Source of the DNA: Euryodendron excelsum
Taxonomy: Eukaryota; Streptophyta; Magnoliopsida; Ericales; Pentaphylacaceae
Direction of reading: 5' to 3'
NCBI GenBank assembly: GCA_033060915.1
Contig: CM065399.1
Location: 10,496,001-10,560,000 of the forward strand
DNA length: 64,000 bases
Position 1 is the first letter of the stretch, and each line of letters starts with the position of its first letter. The notes under the pieces were generated by a model, which worked only from the letters and a program-made list of their open reading frames with translations, did no database searches and was not told the DNA's origin. The position numbers and the translations under genes were made by a program. Shown one piece after another: positions 1 through 9,434 of the stretch.

Positions 1-830
1 TCTCTCTTTATGCTCTTCGCATACCCATATTCATGCATTCAGTATTCCATGTCAAGACAAGAGTTCCAAGTAACTCAAGTCACTACATTCTCATGCATAT
101 GATCAACCCATTGAGAGTGACACCAATGGTCATTCTCCCTTGCATTAAACTTACCCAAACCCTAAGGGTTCCCGCGTAACCCTAAGGACTCATTGCATGC
201 ATCTCAATTCATTCAATAAGTGGGGCCTCAATCCCTCTATGCTCACGGAAATAGGATTGCCATGAAGACAAGGGGCAACCAATCAGCAAGGTCTCTCAGC
301 GACCTCCTTGATATCAAATTCAAGGAAGGCGAATCTGAAGACTCAAGAGTAGTTTAGGATTTTCCTTTGTAAAAGTAGATAGGTGGAAGTCCGAAAGAAA
401 ATGTTCCCCTTCCCCTTATTAAAATGTATTTCAATTCTTTGGTATCTTAAACCCAAAATTCAATATACTTATTTATTTTTATGAATGAACGCACGGATGA
501 CTGAAGGTTCCTACTTGGTGGTAAGGTATCTGCATATAGGGGCAAATTCCCTATATCCAAAAGTGGGCCAATACATCAATACTAGTTTCCCTCCTAAAGA
601 GGGGCACCCTAGGGCATACATTACATAGAATTCTCCAAGAACCGAACTCTAATTTGTAACTGTTGTCGTCATTGTTAAAGGTAATGAATACTAGTCCAGC
701 ATCCTTCATAATGGTGAAGGCCATGGTTCACAAGCTTCAGGAGAACATTCCATTGAAAAGCAGGAATGATAGCAGAAACCCCCTGTGCAACCCACTTGCC
801 ACAATTCCAGAAAGGACAATTCATGCCTAA
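1..830 (+). other. Untranslated leader of element A with gag deletion junction
   Basis: No coding sequence is recognisable. Positions 1-660 are homologous to the E1 leader on the opposite strand at about 15300-15990, including a shared stretch around 481-620 ending in the gggcaccctagg motif. In E1 the leader is followed by gag, while here 660-830 is unrelated to the gag start and leads straight into the gag tail. This suggests an internal deletion of roughly 1.5 kb, though the exact breakpoints were not resolved by eye. Confidence 0.6.
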
Positions 831-2516
831 GAGGAGCCCAAATACCAAGATTATTCCTTCTTAACCACGCAATCTTATCAACCTAACATGAACCTAACCA
901 CAGAAACTTTACTGGACCCTTCCCATTATCACCTCGTCCTTACTACATTATTCGAACCTGAACCTATGATCACTATGGCTCGACCTGAACCTCAAACCAA
1001 CAACCAAGGAGTCATAGGACCTAAGCTACCTTTAGTCTTGCCAAAGAAGCCAATTGTGCCCACCACTCTACCCGTCCTCACCAACCCTTCACCTGTGGCA
1101 ATCCCTTTGCTCATAAATCCAAGGATAACTCTTCCCACCATAACCCAAACACCAATACCTAGTCTTCATAATGTCCCATGGAATTACCCACCTAATAAGG
1201 GCACCGGAGAGCCCGTAGCAGAAATAGGGGGGATGACTCAGTCAGGGCGCCTCTACACCTCTGTTGAAGTGGAAAGGAAAAGGAAGGGGAAGGATAAAGA
1301 ATGAGAATGCTTCAACCAACCAACAGATCAAGAGATATCAGAATTCACCAAAGCTTTAGGAAAGGTTGACTACGATATCATGGAACAACTTAGGAAAGCC
1401 CCAACCCATATTTCGATGTTGGGTTTGCTGCTCACTTCTGAAGTACACCAGAATGCTTTAATAAAGATCCTCAAGGATGCTCATGTGCCTGAGAGTTTCA
1501 TGCCAGATGATCTACATGACATGGTGAGTCTCATCATGGCCCCAAACATCATCACTTTCTATGATGACGAGATTCCGGCTAATGGAATAGGCCACACCCG
1601 GGCTCTGCATATCGCTGCAAGAACAAGAAGAAAAATGATAGCCAAAGTATTGATAGATAATGGGTCGACTTTAAACGTGTGCCCGTATTCTACCCTAGAA
1701 AGGCTGGGAATGGACCAAGCCTATTTGAAAAATAGTAGTATGATCATTCGTGCCTTTGGTGGTTCTTGGAGGGAAACTATGGGGGAAATTGAAATGCCTG
1801 TTGAGATAGGACCAGTAACCTTCACAATTAAATTCCAAGTCTTACATATTCCGGCTGTCTACAATTTGCTGTTAGCAAGGCACTGGATTCATTCGGCAGG
1901 TGCGCTTCCTTCTAGCCTTCATCAGAAAGTCAAGTTCATCGTGGGCTCCCAGCTAATCTCTATTTTCGCTGAGAAAGAACTTGTTGTGTACAAAGCTGAT
2001 ATCATTGCATCTGACACTAAACTACCCTCTTGTTTTCAATCGTTCGAATATATCACTGTTGTGCAGAAAGAAGATCAAGTGGAGCCAAAATATTCCAGGA
2101 ACTCTCAGATGATAGTACGGTACTTTAAAGCAAATGGTTTCCATCCGGGCAAAGGCTTAGGGAGATGTTTACAATAAAGACTTGAAATCGTAGAAATTCC
2201 GTCGGCTGAACCCACCTTCGGGTTGGGATATGAACCTACAAGAAAGGAGAAAATAAAAGCAGTGCGGAAGAAGAGGGCTGATAAGAAAGCTGTCGTGGAA
2301 CTCTCGGACCAATTTAAGTAGTTGGACATGGGGGAAGGAATATCTATATTAAATAAGAAGAAGAGAAAAGTCCAAGAAGAAGCGCCCGTCATGACGGCCA
2401 GCATTGGAGTAACCCAAGATGGATCCATTCGAGCGATGTTGCCAGGCAAAAGGTTGCATAATTCGGCCAACAAAGACGTCATCCGTGCTCGCAAGTTTCA
2501 GTACAAAGCTTACTAG
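831..2516 (+). pseudogene. gag tail, aspartic protease and G-patch of element A (broken)
   Basis: One reading frame runs from 831 to 2516, interrupted by TGA at 1302-1304, TAA at 2175-2177 and a TAG shortly before 2322. The Pro-rich first part (888-1304) resembles the gag-to-protease spacer of Tat elements. A retropepsin domain follows, with the catalytic motif D-N-G-S (Asp codon at 1656-1658) and an LLLARHW segment near 1870. About 2100-2175 is a G-patch-like motif (GFHPGKGLG), a known addition after the protease in many plant gypsy elements. The protease would mature Gag and Pol. The frame has no indels here, only stop codons, so decay is mild. Confidence 0.85.
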
Positions 2517-2695
2517 AGCGAGATCCCAGAGTAACTGATTCGCTATAAACAAACTTTATCCTTTTAATTTATTTGTCTTAACTTTTTAAAATCAAGTTAT
2601 CAATGAAAAAAAATACTCCTTTCTTGTTTGATTCATTGCATACTATTTTCCATGCCAAGGACCCTTGCATCCGATATCTGAATTAGCTAATCCAG
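2517..2695 (+). other. AT-rich spacer between protease and RT frames; possible intron
   Basis: This T-rich stretch has stops in the coding frames and separates the protease frame from the RT linker, which is in another frame. A GT at 2531 and AG pairs at 2658-2659 or 2694-2695 are possible splice sites, and CTAAT just before the latter is branch-point-like. Pea Ogre is known to carry an intron between protease and RT, and its removal joins the frames. Here a TAG at 2514-2516 lies upstream of the GT, so the donor could be elsewhere or lost. This is an inference. Confidence 0.35.
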
Positions 2696-2925
2696 AGAAT
2701 GTCAATCCTGATAAATGATGACTTGAACACTGAGTTTGATTACCAACAACTGCGAATTGAAGAAGATGTAAACTTTTCAGAGAAAGTGCCAGAGGAAATT
2801 CGGGAACAAATAGAAAGACATGAGAATCGTAATACCCCAAACATTGAGGAAACAAAAATCGTTAATTTGGGAAATGAAGGGGATCCAAAAGAGCTTAGAA
2901 TCGGTACAGGCCTAGATCAATGGTG
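2687..2925 (+). pseudogene. N-terminal pol linker of element A, cut by E1 insertion
   Basis: An acidic linker, starting about MSILINDD at 2699, precedes reverse transcriptase in Tat elements. It ends with NLGNEGDPKELRIG and then stops at the E1 insertion. The matching continuation KRKELLELL is at 21957. Element B carries the same linker at 34735-34900 followed without interruption by the RT start, which proves the original arrangement. The apparent reading frame past 2925 runs into LTR sequence and is not real. Confidence 0.85.
2921..2925. repeat. Target-site duplication of E1, left copy (aatgg)
   Basis: The bases aatgg directly precede the LTR terminus tgtcgcgccc at 2926. The same five bases follow the other LTR terminus at 21952-21956. 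Five-base duplication is the norm for Ty3/gypsy integrases. Confidence 0.95.
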
Positions 2926-3829
2926 TCGCGCCCAGATTTTTCGCACTCGAGGAATACTCACACAAGCGGAAAAAATGTTGTACTCTCTCGTTAGAACTCA
3001 CCCTCCTAAAAGAATGAGTGCGACTAGGTTTGAATTGAAAAATTGATTTGAATAAAGGGCTTTTGAAAAAGATTTGGAGTTGCCACCTAACTTGATTAAG
3101 GTGAGTTAGGTCACCTAAAAACTAAGAATAATCCGAAGACTACACTTAGGGTTTTGAAAAACGATTTTGAAAATATCTCATCAAGAGAGGGTTTTTAAGA
3201 AAATAGGTTATTTGGCAACCTATGAAAAACATTTAGCCCTTTTTGAAAAATAACTCCTTTTTGGTCTTTAAAATCAGCGATCTAGGTTCGGAGGTTGGTT
3301 ACGTGTAGGGAAGATGCACTAAGCTATCACCCTACCCTGCCCTTTCGGTACCTACGTGTCAATCTACCCTAGCTTCACTTACGAGAGTCTTCAACTAACT
3401 ATTGACCAATCCTATCCACTTTGAAAAACAATGTTTGAAAAGAAACTAACATGATGCATGATATGCAAGTGCAAGTTAAGAGAACTGAAAAATAGATTTG
3501 AAAAGAGATTGATTTGATTTGAAAATAGATTTGAAGAGATGGAATTGAAATTGGAAAGTTTGAAAATTTGGAAATAGAAATTTGAAAATAGAAATTTTGA
3601 AAGTAGATTGGAATTTGAGATTTGAAAAATGTGAAGACCGCACCCATGAGGGTGGAATTGAAAGTTTGAAAAGTGTTGTGACCGCACCTATGAAGGTTGC
3701 CTACATATCCCTTTGGGAGAATCAGGTCAGTCATAGTTCGGACAAGAGTCCGATTGAAAATAGAAGAGTTGATTTGAAGAAGGAGATTGAATTGGAAATT
3801 GAATTAGAAAATTGAGAGATTGAACTTTG

Positions 3830-5690
3830 AACGGAGGATTGAAAATTGGAATTTGGAATTTTGGAATTGAAAAGATTGAATTTCAATTTGAAAAGATTGA
3901 ACTTGGAAGAGAGAGATTTAGACTTATTTTGAAAAGACGAAGGTTTCGGAAACCTAGACTTAGGAAAGATTTAACTCAGCTTGGAGGATTTAGGAAATTA
4001 GGAAGAATTGGATTTAGAAAATGTTCAAATTAGGAAAGTTCCAAATTAGGAAAGCTTTGAATTAGGAAAGTTTCATTTTTGGAAAGTTCCGCAATTAGGA
4101 AAGTTTTGAATTTAGGAAAGTTTTGAAAATTGAAAAGTTTTGTATTAAGAAAGTTCCCAAATTAGGAAAGTTTTAAAATAGGGAAGTTTTGAAAATTGGA
4201 ATGTTTTGTTTTAAGAAAATTCCCAAATTAGGAAAGTGTTGAATTTAGAAATGTTTTGAATTAGGAAAAGTTTAGTTTAAGAAAGGTTTAGAATTTGGAA
4301 AGTTCCAATTTAAGAAAGTTTTGAATTTGGAAAGCTTAGAATTTTACAAAGATTTTAAATTAGGAAAGATTTAGAAAATGTTTGAATTAAGAAAATTTCA
4401 ACTTAGGAAAGTTTTTAAATTAAGAAAGTTTTGAAAGTTGAAAAGAAAGTTATGAAAATAAGAAAACTTTGAGTTTAGAAAGTTTTGAAATTTGGAAGGA
4501 TTTGAAATTTGGAAAGTTTAGGATTTAGAAAGTTTTAGAGTTTTAGAAAATCTCGAGATTAGGAGAGGTTTGAGTTTAGGAAAGATTTGAAAGCTTGGGT
4601 TTGGAAAGTTAAGATTTGAGAAGAGGGTAGAATTAGGAAAGGGTTGGATTAGGAAAGATTTGAAAGTTGATTTTTAAAATTTAGGAAAGATTTTTATATT
4701 CAAGTTTTGAAATCTTAAGGTTTAGGGAAGTGAGAAGATTAAGAAAGATTCGATTTAGGAAATATTTAGATTTTGAAATTTAAGGAAAGATTTAAAGTTT
4801 AGGTTTAAGAAACTTATGGTTTAAGAAGGTAGGAAATTAGGAAGGAGTTGAATTAAGAAAGGTTTGGATTAGAAAGGGATTGGATTTGGTTTCTAAAAGC
4901 AAAGGTTTGATTTTGTTTCAAAAAACGGAGGATTGGATTTGGTTTCCTAAACGGAAAGATTTGATTTGGTTTCCTAAAGGGAAGATTCGATTTGGCAAGG
5001 ATTTGGAAAGGGAGATTCTAGAAACCCTAGATTTGGAAAATGTAGAATTTTAACGTAGAAAAGAGGTTTTGGAAACATGTATAGTTTGGATGTAAAAACA
5101 AGAGGTTTTAGAAACCTAGATTTGGGGCAAAGTTTGAAAATCATATTTTTGGAAAGAAAATTAGGGTTTCCTAATTGTGGGTTCTAGGGCTTGACTTGGG
5201 GTCTAAGGAAAGAGGATTTTTAGAAAGTGCGTTTTTGGAAACAAAGGTTTTCTAGAAGGGAATCCTAGGGAGGAGTTCTTGGAAAGTGAATTTGAAGATG
5301 GAGTTTTTGGAAAAAGATTTTAAAGACAAGGAGTTTTGGAAAGTGTGTTTTTGGAAATGTAGATTTTAGAAGTAAAATCCTAGAGGAGAGTTTCTAGACG
5401 GAAGATTTTGGAAAGAGAGTTTTTTAGAAATATTTTTGGAAGGAGATTGTTGGAGAGAGTTTTTTAGGAAAATGAATTTAGGGAGTGTTTTTAGAAAGTG
5501 AATTTTGAGGAGAAAGAGTTTTTGGAAAGGAGCTAAAAAAAAAAAGGAAGCTTTGAAAAAATAGATTTTGTGAGGGAGTTTTTGAAAACAATTTTGGAAA
5601 GAAGAGTATTTGGGAAGTGTGTTGAAAAGAAGATTTTTTAGGAAGAAATTTTTGAAGAGAGAGTTTTCGAAAGGTGTAAAAACATCTCAC
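3830..5690 (-). repeat. Strand-asymmetric low-complexity tract in the LTR (GGAAAGTTTTGAA-like on plus)
   Basis: About 1.9 kb made of loose repeats of ttaggaaagttttgaa, so the plus strand is purine-rich and the sense (minus) transcript would be pyrimidine-rich. The unit length drifts around 15-20 bases. The same tract occurs in every LTR of the window: 17690-19560, 32080-33500, 36720-37980, 43140-44930, 53520-54400 and 58970-60730. It lies downstream of the TATA box, so it should be transcribed. Confidence 0.85.
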
Positions 5691-6246
5691 TTTCCTAAAG
5701 CAACTCTAATCATAAGAGGGCTAGAACCACTTTAGGAAAGCGGTTTTGAAAACAACAAGATTTGAAAATATGGACCGTATTGGTCACTTTGAATGTAACA
5801 CTTTCCTAAAGAAACCCTAGCCATGGAAAGGCTAGAATCACTCTAGGATTGTGATTTTGAAAACAAGTTTTTGAAAAGAAAATTTTGATACAATTTTGAA
5901 AACAAGTTTGAAAACGGTTTTGAAAATGAGTTTGAAAACGAATTTTGGAAGATGCAAGACTATGATATGCACAATGCAATTTGGGGTCGTGAACATGCAA
6001 GGCTAAGGCTTCACCACATAATCAAGGGGGCCGGACCCACGTGGTCTCTGGTTAGACTAGAAGAAAGCCCTCGACACGGTGACTCTCAAATAGCCCAATC
6101 CTACACATGGACCGGGAATCCCCTTATTTTAAGTATGCAAAGAAAGGGGGGGAGAAAGAGATGGGGGATTAAAATAGAGAAAACCCAAGTGGGTTAGGAG
6201 AGAGAAGAGAGAGGGGGGAAGTGCGAAAATTTAAATAGGGAGCCTA

Positions 6247-6247
6247 C
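6247..6247 (-). promoter_or_regulatory. Conserved possible splice donor in LTR (minus-strand GTAGG)
   Basis: On the sense strand the LTR reads AAGACATACG then GTAGG. The same position in other LTRs reads AAGACACAAG/GTAGG (31534 in A; also in the solo LTR near 58398). The equivalent site in the E1 5' LTR is 20113. It lies about 320 bases downstream of the TATA box. Splice use is inferred. Confidence 0.4.
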
Positions 6248-6453
6248 CGTATGTCTTGTTATTTTGCGCGCCTTGCTTTCTTCGGTTTTCGGTCTTTATC
6301 TTAATCTTCACCTTCAGTCTTCAAGAGTTGTCTTCAAGTTTCAAACTTCAGATTATGACTCTTCAATTCTTTGAAGGAGGGTTGAAGGTTAGTGTATGAG
6401 TGTATGAGAATGTATAAGAGTGTATACGAGACTAAGGTTTAGTGTATAGTGGC

Positions 6454-6486
6454 TAGGGTTTGGAAAACCTAGGGAAGCTAGGGTTT
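6454..6486 (-). promoter_or_regulatory. Telobox pair (AAACCCTA) downstream of LTR TATA box
   Basis: Two TAGGGTTT copies on plus (6454-6461, 6479-6486) read AAACCCTA in the sense direction. They sit about 85-120 bases past the TATA box. Teloboxes near transcription starts are known cis elements in plant translation-related genes and are linked to TRB proteins and PRC2 recruitment. Confidence 0.6.
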
Positions 6487-6569
6487 AGGAGGTGCTCGAG
6501 CTCTGTATATCGAATTATATGATTTTTAGGTTGAATTTGTGGATCCTTTTCACGTTGAATGAGGCTCTG

Positions 6570-6577
6570 TATTTATA
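6570..6577 (-). promoter_or_regulatory. LTR TATA box (TATAAATA)
   Basis: The minus strand reads CCTCTATAAATACAGAGCC, identical or nearly so in six of the seven LTRs with this region. It marks the U3/R boundary about 30 bases downstream. Confidence 0.8.
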
Positions 6578-6593
6578 GAGGTTGGACAACACT

Positions 6594-6637
6594 GGCGCCT
6601 GTTGCAGTGGCGCCAGGCCAAAGTTTACACTGGCGCC
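6594..6637 (-). promoter_or_regulatory. GGCGCC cluster upstream of the LTR TATA box
   Basis: Three GGCGCC cores at 6594, 6609 and 6632 lie 17-68 bases upstream of the TATA box in sense direction. The core is itself a palindrome. Related clusters occur at the same place in all sibling LTRs and in the leader of the antisense gene. TTTGGCGC-like contexts resemble E2F sites, but factor identity is a guess. Confidence 0.6.
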
Positions 6638-7007
6638 AGGCCTTTTTTTGGCTTAGGAAATGTTTAAGGTCGGCAAGCAACGTATCTTTGACTAGATTTG
6701 GGCGCTTGTACTAGTGACTACCATGCAATTTTTAGCCTAGCTTCACTAAGAGTGGCTCCGGAAAGTTCGGGAATGATTTGAAGGAGCCGGGAATGACCCG
6801 GAAGGCCGGAAAGGAGCAGGAACACTTAAAATAGTGTCCTGGAGGTATTTGACTTGAAAAGTGAGGATAAGATGTGTCGGAAAGGTTGATCGGGCCTTTA
6901 GGGGCAAAACGATCAATCGGACCGGGAAACTGCCGGGACAAACTCGGACTGTCCTGGAAGAAGACTTGGGATCTGAAAACATTATTCAGAATGTTCCCAG
7001 AGGTTGC

Positions 7008-7200
7008 CGGTTTGATTTCCAGGGTCAGCGTGGTCGGAAAAGGAGACCGGCCCACCAGGGGTAAAACGGTCATTTCGCACCGGGTTGGCCGAAACTGACT
7101 CGGAATGATCCGGAAAGGTAAAAGGAGGTTGAAAACACTATAAAAAGTAGTCTCAGGAGGTTACCGGTTTGATACCCAGAGCTGGTGTGGTTCCAGGGGC
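7008..7200 (-). repeat. 157-bp U3 tandem repeat, two copies
   Basis: The motif ccggtttgat...cagag...gtggt recurs at 7008 and 7165, a 157-bp step. Other LTRs carry two or three copies of the same unit with the same period. Each unit has a short conserved actataaaaagt-like segment. Confidence 0.75.
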
Positions 7201-7437
7201 ATTCGGATGCCTAGGGACAAAATGGTCATCTTGACCGGAAAATGTCCAAAGGGCAGTTTGGTCATTTTTCACCGAAGTGGGCTAACAGACACTAGTGTTG
7301 ACCTGGGTTTTGAGTGTTTCCGCCACTCTAATGACGATCGTCGTGACATAGGGGTTTGTTGGCAATTCCCTATATCGACCTATTTGTGAGTATTTCCGCT
7401 ACTCTAACGGTTTTGTGAGTAGTTTCGCTACTCAGAT

Positions 7438-7875
7438 CGTCTCGAGGAATAAACTGTCTCGAGAGAGGGATTGGAAAGGGGACTTATCATCTCCGATGAG
7501 ACATGCCTGAGTTGGAACCGTCTCATGGAATAAACTGTCTCGAGAAAGGCATTGGAAATGGGTCTTACCATCTTTGAAAAGACGTGCCTGGGTTGGAACC
7601 GTCTCGAGGAATAAACTATGTCGAAAGTGGGATTGGAAAGGGGACTTATCGTCTCCGAAGAGACGTGCCTAGGATTGGAACCATCTCGAGGAATAAACTG
7701 TCTCGAGAGAGGGATTAGAAAGGGGACTTATCGCCTCCGAGGAAACGTGCCTAGGATTGGAACCGTCTCGAGGAATAAACTATCTCGAGAGAGGGATTGG
7801 AAAGGGGACTTATCGCCTCCGAGGAGACATGCCTGAATTGGAACTGTCTCGAGGAATAAACTGTCTCGAGAGTAG
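7438..7875 (-). repeat. ~83-bp tandem repeat array at the U3 end of the E1 3' LTR
   Basis: About six units, each holding ctcgaggaataaactgtctc then gagagagggattggaaagg and a short gagacgtgcctg segment. CTCGAG occurs on both sides of a 13-base gap, giving an imperfect hairpin in each unit. The E1 5' LTR has a similar array at 21307-21745. Several in-frame translations are artefacts of the repeat. Confidence 0.85.
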
Positions 7876-8083
7876 GGTTGGAATCAGAAAGGAAAGGACA
7901 ATGCCCCTAAGGGCATTTTGGTCATTTTGCCTCTATTTGGGCCTTACAGGCCCGCGAAGCAATGGACAGACGGGATTTGGACCTAAAGAATTGGTTTCAA
8001 TAGGAATATGCCCACAATGACTTGAAAACAAGTCTGGACGGAGTGTAGACTGGTGAGCGGTCAAAAATGGGGTGCTTACAGCT

Positions 8084-8098
8084 GCCCCTCTTTTTCTG
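8084..8098 (-). other. Polypurine tract of E1
   Basis: The minus strand reads CAGAAAAAGAGGGGC three bases before the 3' LTR terminus TGTAAGC. This is the usual place and composition for the plus-strand primer of reverse transcription. Elements A (29462-29478) and B (51083-51098) have the same tract. Confidence 0.88.
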
Positions 8099-9434
8099 TT
8101 TTTGCTTATCAAAGATAGAAAACGATAAGAGTAAGAGTCCCATGTTGACTGCGAGGCAGTCGGAGGGACAGATACTGGAAATCTTCTAACAACGAGGGTT
8201 GAAAACGGATAACGGGCCAAAAAGGCCTTCGAAAATGGGTTTTGGCGGGAAAAAGGGCAAAACTGCCCAGAATTTGCAACTGGTGCCACTAGCAGGGGCG
8301 CCTTTAGCAAAAAAGGACTGGCGCCTCTGCTAGTGGCACTAGGTTTAAAGTTAAAATCAGAAAATTTCTTGTTCAAACAGTCGAGGCACTTTGGAGAAAT
8401 TTCTGCAAATCCGAGAAGTTCTGCATGAGACTTGACTTGAACTTTGAAGGGGCACTTCTTGGAGACCACGAGTAATTGCCGGAAGGAGACCACGTCGCCG
8501 GAAAAGTCGCCGGAAGAGAAAATTTCACCGGAGAACTTTCAAAAAGTGAGTTTTCAAATTTTGTTGATTTTGATGCGTAAAACTTCGTTTGAATCATGTG
8601 AATAGTGGAAATTAATGTTTTGATATGCTTTGAACACTTTGGCGATGTTTTTTTTGCATTTTGATGGTTGTTTGATTGAATTTGAATGATTTTTCACGAT
8701 TATGCAAAGAGAGTTTTCTGTAGGAATAGGGGATCTGTTCCTACAGGCATGGGCATTGGGTTTTCTAGCTATATTTTTGTGCAATGTGCCTTAGAAAAAT
8801 GTATTTAACAACCGTATGAAGTTTCGTGATTTTTTGAAAACTCGGTGAATTTTTGATTTTTTGAAAAATAGAAAAATATTTAGAAAATTAGAAAAAATTA
8901 GAAAATTCAAGAAATTGATGAAATTTTTAAAGTTTGAAATTTGGAAAAAGATTGCAATATTTTTGAAAACATTTGAGGTGATTTTGAAAAATTTCGGAAG
9001 ATGTTTGAAAACCATTGATTTATTTGAAAAATAAAACATGTGTTTTGAAAATTTTGAAAAATTGAAAAGTGTGCACGGGTGCCATTGTCATGTGATTATT
9101 GCGTTGGAAAGTGCATATTTCGTATTTTGTGTTGATGTCATGGGTGTTGTAGGGGCCATTTTTAAAGAGGACTCTGCCAAAATTTTTTAGAAATTAGAAA
9201 AAGAGTTGGTTAAAGTTTTAGAAATAAAATCTTTTTTGAAGGAAAAAGGCAGAGAACCCTTGAGATGTGATTTAAAGTTGGAAAATCAAGATGTGCATGT
9301 AGGAAATTTGTTTTGACTTATCATTCGAAGTCTTTTATTTGTTTTGTTTGTGTTAGTTGTTTATTTTATTTTACTGTTATTTAAACTGCATGGATGGTAT
9401 ATTAACATCACTTACCTTGGCTTACCTTTTCAGG
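8099..9434 (+). other. Leader exon and first intron of the antisense PMD gene in E1
   Basis: The leader exon ends at 8545 with CAAAAA and a GTGAGT donor starts at 8546. The intron would end with TTTTCAG at 9433, just before GATGG with the start codon, making it 888 nt. It is T-rich. Element A has the same donor, acceptor and neighbouring sequence on the opposite strand with an 889-nt intron. In element B the donor GT is changed to GA. Conservation of both ends across two different downstream genes supports a real intron. No TATA box is evident for this transcript. Confidence 0.65.
8281..8341. repeat. 22-bp inverted repeat with GGCGCC arms in the antisense leader
   Basis: The arms 8281-8302 and 8320-8341 match at 20 of 22 positions with a 17-base loop, and each arm ends inward in ggcgcc. 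Element A has the corresponding pair at 29220-29241 and 29259-29280. The arm core (ggcgccactag) is the same as in the LTR promoter palindromes. Confidence 0.8.

Larger units (their letters stand above)
1..2925 (+). mobile_element. Element A, left part: Tat/Ogre-like Ty3/gypsy retrotransposon (leader, gag remnant, protease)
   Basis: This is the left part of a plus-strand element that resumes at 21952. Its 5' LTR and primer-binding site lie left of the window. Positions 1-660 match, in inverse orientation, the untranslated leader of E1 (15300-15990), so the element is of the same family. The gag core present in E1 is missing here; sequence jumps from leader to the C-terminal end of gag between about 660 and 830. 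The break at 2925 is clean: the last five bases, aatgg, are repeated at 21952-21956, and the linker to reverse transcriptase continues there. Confidence 0.88.
2926..8080 (-). repeat. 3' LTR of E1
   Basis: In sense orientation it begins TGTAAGCACCCC (plus-strand end at 8080) and ends GCGCGACA (plus-strand start at 2926), i.e. TG...CA termini. From the sense start it holds an array of ~83-bp units, a 157-bp repeat (two copies), GGCGCC inverted repeats, a TATA box, AAACCCTA boxes, then about 2 kb of pyrimidine-rich sequence. Many short frames inside it are low-complexity by-products. Confidence 0.95.

Noticed and set aside
888..1304. Pro-rich protein as a separate gene
   Set aside because: It is in the same frame as the protease, separated by a single TGA; it is the gag tail.
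7618..8020. Repetitive frames with SRGINCLERGIGKGTYRL (also 21498-21891, 29575-30015, 40072-40776, 56575-56775)
   Set aside because: They are products of the ~83-bp U3 array whose unit is near a multiple of three in places; not conserved as protein.
7933..8493. 186-codon minus frame across the E1 LTR/PPT boundary
   Set aside because: It crosses the LTR terminus and PPT and lies opposite the antisense leader exon; no domain.
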